Source: Cannabis sativa
Lineage: Eukaryota > Streptophyta > Magnoliopsida > Rosales > Cannabaceae
DNA length: 64,000 nucleotides
Direction of reading: 5' to 3'
NCBI RefSeq assembly: GCF_029168945.1
Contig: NC_083601.1
Span: forward strand, 39,235,660-39,299,659
Positions 59,738 through 64,000 of the stretch are shown here, one piece after another; the stretch's first letter is position 1, and every line of letters starts with the position of its first letter. The notes beneath the pieces are model-generated. The model was not told where the DNA came from. It ran no database searches and saw nothing but the letters and a program-made list of their open reading frames with translations. The translations under genes were made by a program, and so were the position numbers.

Positions 59738-61700
59738 AACTTATATTATTTCCACAAGAGTTTGAAGGAACTTTTTAGATTTTTTATTTGTTGACACATG
59801 CATTTGAAAAATGTGTATTAAATTTGTGTATTTTTATTTCTTTTATATTGTTTATTATATATACAATGATTTTGCACCAAAAAATTGGTAATTATATGTT
59901 ATTTTGTTTTTACAACTTTCATGTTTATGAGATGTATCTTTGAATATATGCTGGTTTGAAAAATCTTCTCAATCTGATTGATACTATTATTAAGGAGTTT
60001 TCGGCCAATCCTTTTTTTTTTTTATTATTTTAGGTGTGCATGTAGTATAAACTATAAAGCATATGTAGGGGTTTAAAATGAGAAATATGATTGTCTCTCC
60101 TGCTACGCAATTTCAAAAGAGCGTATTGCAATTATTTTAGCTTTTGGGCTGAAAGTTGAGAAATTGTATTATCCCATTTAATTTAATTTAAAGTATTGCT
60201 AATTGTTATTGGACACCAGTAGTGCCTAGCATCCTTAAGATGTGTCGCCTTACGATTGGCTAGTGATACTCTCTAAAAATTATTATATTAAATTATATGG
60301 GATCTGATACTTAATTAGACTAATAACAATATACAATATTAACACGTAGGAGAGTGCTTGACACTAATGCCTTTCAGCATTTTTTTTTTAATTTAATAAC
60401 TTTTAAAATATCTTAATAACAATGCCTAATAACAATTTCTAGAATCACCCTCCTTTTTTGTAACTGTGAATACTTTTTAGAGAAGTGTAATGATTATACT
60501 CTCCTCCTTTGTGAGGACTTTTTAGAGAAGTATGATGATTGTAAGAAAGAAAAAGAAAAAAAAAAGAGTATATTAGCATTTGGAAAGATGGGAAAATGAT
60601 AAATTTGAGTTGGTTCCTTTTATATAAAAACATAATTAATAATTGAGGAATTTCTGGTTTTTGCGGTAAAATCTCCTAAGTTTATGTTATTTTTATAAAT
60701 TTAAGGTGTCAATTAGATATTATCGTTAAATAGTAATTGGATTACTACTGTAATGATTTTAAAATTTTACTGTGATATATATAAGTACATATAGTGGTCG
60801 TTCAATTGATATTTAACGGTAATATTTAGTTGACGTGTCAAATTTAAAAAAAAATAAACTTAAAAAATATTGTCAAAAAAAAAAAAGAGAATTAAGTATA
60901 AATAAATTAAAAGATAAAAGAGATTCACTGCAAATTACTCTTAATAATATAAAAGTATGTTGTGGATAATGTATTTATTTATTTATTTTTGAAATGGTTA
61001 AGAATAATATTTAACTTATATTTTGACTAATTGACAGATGAAAATATTAAAAGGTATTATAATGTCTAGTATTTTTTTTGTTAATATTATTATTTTATTC
61101 AATTTAATCTAATCAATCATAAATTGATATATCTAAAAGTGTGAAGCAACACTATCAACAATAACAATGCCCTTGACACATATTCTCATCAGTTTTCACT
61201 CTTATACCAAAACGCGCAGCACATTGTGTACGTCTCGCCACGTTGCCGCGTTCAATCGATGTCATCCCCCTTTAGCTTTAGTCAGTCAAATCTATGTTTT
61301 AGTGAAAATTAATTAATTATTTCCAGTTATTCTCTTACTATGATCAATTATATGATTTGTTGTTAAATGAAAAATCATAAAATATCTTTCATTCGAAGTG
61401 AATGAAACCATTCTAAGCTCTCACATTCATATTACTTCATTCCAGCTTTTGTTTCACCTACCACCCACTTCACTTCGTTAAACGATTTAATCAGGACTCT
61501 TCTTATTGGTAGACTCCACACCAAAAAGACCCTTTGCTCCCTAAAGACAAGAGTACGTCGGCTACTCTTTTGCATTTGCTATTGTTTTTTCCTCAGCCGT
61601 GTTGTCGTCAAAAAGGGCAATTTCGTCAATTGAAAAAGACAAAAGCCCATGCCCATCAACATCAAAAAGTCCGTTGGCTTCAGTGGGGGCATTAGTAACC
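59738..61700. other. Intergenic, no gene recognised
   Basis: AT-rich with low-complexity runs. It holds the second MITE-like copy (60195-60382) and an imperfect local duplication around ctttttagagaagt(g/a)t near 60472 and 60517. Confidence 0.5.
60195..60382 (-). repeat. MITE-like repeat, copy 2
   Basis: Opposite orientation to 42723-42868 and homologous along most of its length, with a small extra segment near 60230-60255. Confidence 0.6.
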
Positions 61701-61720
61701 GACGTAGGTGCAGGTGACTA

Positions 61721-61791
61721 ACACGTGTACAACCAGCACTTACATCGTGGACTCGCTACGTGTCACCCTCAATCCAACTGAGCTACGTGGC
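61721..61791 (+). promoter_or_regulatory. Cluster of three ACGTG (ABRE-type) motifs before MFT
   Basis: ACACGTGT (61721-61728), TACGTGTC (61757-61764) and TACGTGGC (61784-61791) within 71 bp, the last about 15 bp before a TATA-like gataaataga (61800-61809) and about 200 bp before the start codon. These are typical sites for ABI5/ABF bZIP factors, which are known to regulate MFT in seeds. Binding here is inferred. Confidence 0.65.
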
Positions 61792-61988
61792 GATTTCGTG
61801 GATAAATAGATAATAAATCACTCTGTTTTTTTCCTCGATCAGAAGACCAAACTTTGGATTTAAGTACCAGTACTTACCACTTCAACTTCAAACTTAAGTG
61901 TATATAATCAAATAGGAACAGGCGTACGGCTACTGCTCTGCTCCTCAAAGGTGATAACAAACCTGAGATAAGTCCAGTAATATCCGAT

Positions 61989-62819
61989 ATGGCCAGGTCT
62001 ATAGAGCCACTTGTGGTAGGCAAAGTGATAGGAGATGTGGTCGACATGTTTAACCCAACTACTGAGTTCACTATCCATTATGGTTCAAAACAGATCAGTA
62101 ATGGGTATGAGATCAAACCCTCTGCCGCCGTTGACAAGCCCAAGGCCCAGATTCTCGGTCCACGGAACCAAGCCAATCTCTACACCTTAGTACGTACTTT
62201 ATTTATACTCTGTCTGTTATTTTATATAAATATATATTAATGATTGTCGAATTGGATTAATAGGTGATGGTGGATCCTGATGCTCCAAGTCCTAGTGAAC
62301 CAGCATTGAGAGAATGGCTCCATTGGTATAGATAATACATATTCAGTCACACTCAAAAATGTTTTCTTAATTCTATTGTTGGTCTTATTTATTTATCGTA
62401 AATAGTGACTGGTAATAAAGATTATTAATTATTTCAGGATTGTTATAGATATTCCAGAAGGATTCGATGCCACCAAAGGTTTGAACTTTTGTTATATAAT
62501 AATTATGAGAATATTCAAATTTATTAAAAAAAAAAAGTAAGTGAATGGAACGTAATCACGTACAGTGGTAATGATGAATTTAAATATATATATAGGAAAA
62601 GATTTGGTTGAATACATGGGACCCCAACCACCAACTGGTATTCACCGCTACGTGTTGGCGCTATTTAGGCAGAGTGAAGGGAGCATGGCAGGAGTCCCAG
62701 CACCAGAGATTCGTAGCAACTTCAGTACTCGCCAATTTGCTGCCCACTATGGCCTTGGGCCACCAGTTGCCGCACTATATTTCCATTCACAGAAGGAACC
62801 TGCTACTAAAAGACGTTGA
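61989..62819 (+). CDS. MFT: MOTHER OF FT AND TFL1-like PEBP protein
   Basis: Four exons, 61989-62189, 62264-62325, 62438-62478 and 62596-62819; 175 residues. The middle exons are 62 and 41 bp, the sizes conserved across the plant FT/TFL1 family. PEBP motifs: DPDAPSPSEP (71-80) and GIHRY (116-120). Trp85 in REWLHW stands where FT has Tyr85 and TFL1 has His88, which is diagnostic of the MFT clade, as is the C-terminus QKEPATKRR. MFT proteins act in seed germination and dormancy downstream of ABA and gibberellin. The ACGTG cluster upstream agrees with that. Exon 4 differs from typical MFT in the external loop (RQSEGSMAGVPAPE), so loop function may vary. Confidence 0.94.
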
Positions 62820-64000
62820 GAATCGAGATCATCACGCTACCTCTTATGTTTCAACTTATCATTCCCTCATATATAACTTATTATAGGTTTACGAGTTTGA
62901 TCACCAGATCATACTTTGTTACTTGATTGGAGTGGTTTTTTAAGTTGATTTTCTTAGCTAGTAGTAAAATGTTTTGTTATTAATTTTAGTGGATCGATCG
63001 AGTTTGCTTAATTGGGATCTTGAATCTTCTTGAGATGACAAAAGTTGACAAAGGGCACCATTTTAATCACTCGATAAACTTTGCTTTTGCTTTCTTTAGG
63101 ATGACGTAGCACTATATTTGCCAGCTTCAGAATGGTCAAATGCGTTAATTAAATTATTTCAAGTATAGTGTATTAATAGACTAGTTACAAAGGGTTATAA
63201 TTCCTTTTACACGATGTGAAATGAAAAAGAGTTCTCTTTTGGTGACAAATCTGTTAAGACAAATAGCAAAAGTTAATAAGGATGGTGGGGTGACATAAGG
63301 CCTTAAATAAATCATGAGAACATTTTTCTTTAAACAAAGTCGTCTTGTTCTAATCTTAGTTTTGGCTATCCAATTGAATCTGACCTAAGCTAATATTCAT
63401 CATTTTTATTTTTGTTAATTGTTGTGAGTAATTGAGATTAATAATAGGCCATGTGAACGAGGTAGTGCGATATTAGATTCTTATTTTCCTGTTATGTGTT
63501 TATGAGAGGTTTACTATATGAAACACAAGTTACTGTAATACTGTTAAATGCTTTGAGCTTGTGTAATTGTGTGAATTGAGTAACACGTACAGCACTTTTT
63601 ATATTTTAAAGCGGGTATGAACTATGAGCTACATTACACTTTTGAATTACATTCCATTATTCTCTCTTCGAAATATATCTAAGAAAACATCACTGAATTA
63701 AAGCACCTTTTCTTTTGCCCATCATAATCTTTCCTAATCGTATTTGGATTTCTATCCAGGTTCTAGTAGTTGAGATTCATGTAAAGACTGTGCTCCCAAA
63801 ACACCACGCGTGACAGACAGCTTAAGTATGTAGTAATTTACAAACTTGTAAGTTGTAAATAAATAATCTCTTCAGATAGATCACTACAGACTTTACTCAT
63901 TCTTTCCAATAATCCATAATTACGAGTCAGAATAATGCATCACTAAAGGGTCTAACATATGTGTTGAACTGATTACGTAAAGTTAATACATAGAATAAGT
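62820..64000. other. 3' flank of MFT and intergenic
   Basis: No further coding sequence, RNA gene or clear repeat seen to the end of the window. Confidence 0.5.

Noticed and set aside
1..64000. tRNA genes, rRNA, CRISPR arrays
   Set aside because: I looked for the T-loop GTTCRA box with a matching A box and for spaced direct repeats. The only hits were inside protein-coding TE sequence; a plant nuclear window is not expected to hold CRISPR arrays.

Overview
The window is nuclear DNA from a flowering plant, most likely a eudicot. It is AT-rich, its protein-coding genes carry GT-AG introns, and it holds plant-specific families: an R2R3-MYB factor, a MOTHER OF FT AND TFL1 (MFT) protein and a wound-induced WIP/DUF3774 protein. 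Transposable elements of every major plant class surround them. The species cannot be fixed from sequence alone.

Layout. 1-10.6 kb is gene-poor and contains a young Ty1/copia retrotransposon (2564-7903, minus strand, exact 5-bp target duplication, LTRs differing at 3 of 319 positions). A second, badly degraded copia element (10722-17128, plus strand) sits inside a small host gene on the minus strand. Joining the two flanks across the element and removing one copy of the CCTTG duplication gives one uninterrupted 88-codon frame with the WIP/DUF3774 C-terminus. From 17.5 to 22.5 kb there are only repeats: a pogo/Emigrant-type MITE and copies of an unnamed repeat of about 1.3 kb. A nine-exon PAP-phosphatase-like gene (inositol monophosphatase superfamily) runs from 22829 to 28177, with a Tourist-like MITE 18 bp after its stop codon.

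28.4-40.4 kb is a long AT-rich intergenic stretch. It holds a second pogo-type MITE and a 2.1-kb Helitron (34996-37124) that has captured exon pieces of the glycine decarboxylase P-protein and an unidentified transit-peptide-like exon. The three-exon R2R3-MYB gene (40445-41961, subgroup 11 type: MYB41/74/102) follows, then about 8.5 kb of non-coding sequence. A full-length L1-type LINE (about 50543-57402) has two intact ORFs that overlap by ATGA and a 17-bp target duplication. After LINE and MITE debris comes a four-exon MFT-type PEBP gene (61989-62819) with a tight cluster of ABA-response-type ACGTG motifs upstream.

The host genes are neighbours rather than a pathway, although MFT and subgroup 11 MYBs are both ABA- or stress-linked families and both have ACGTG elements upstream here. 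The strongest observations are the WIP gene split by a retrotransposon, the gene-capturing Helitron, the intact LINE, and an unusual CTG/CAG-to-CG substitution pattern in the degraded copia element that may be a sequencing artefact at methylated CHG sites. I found no convincing entirely new biological system.
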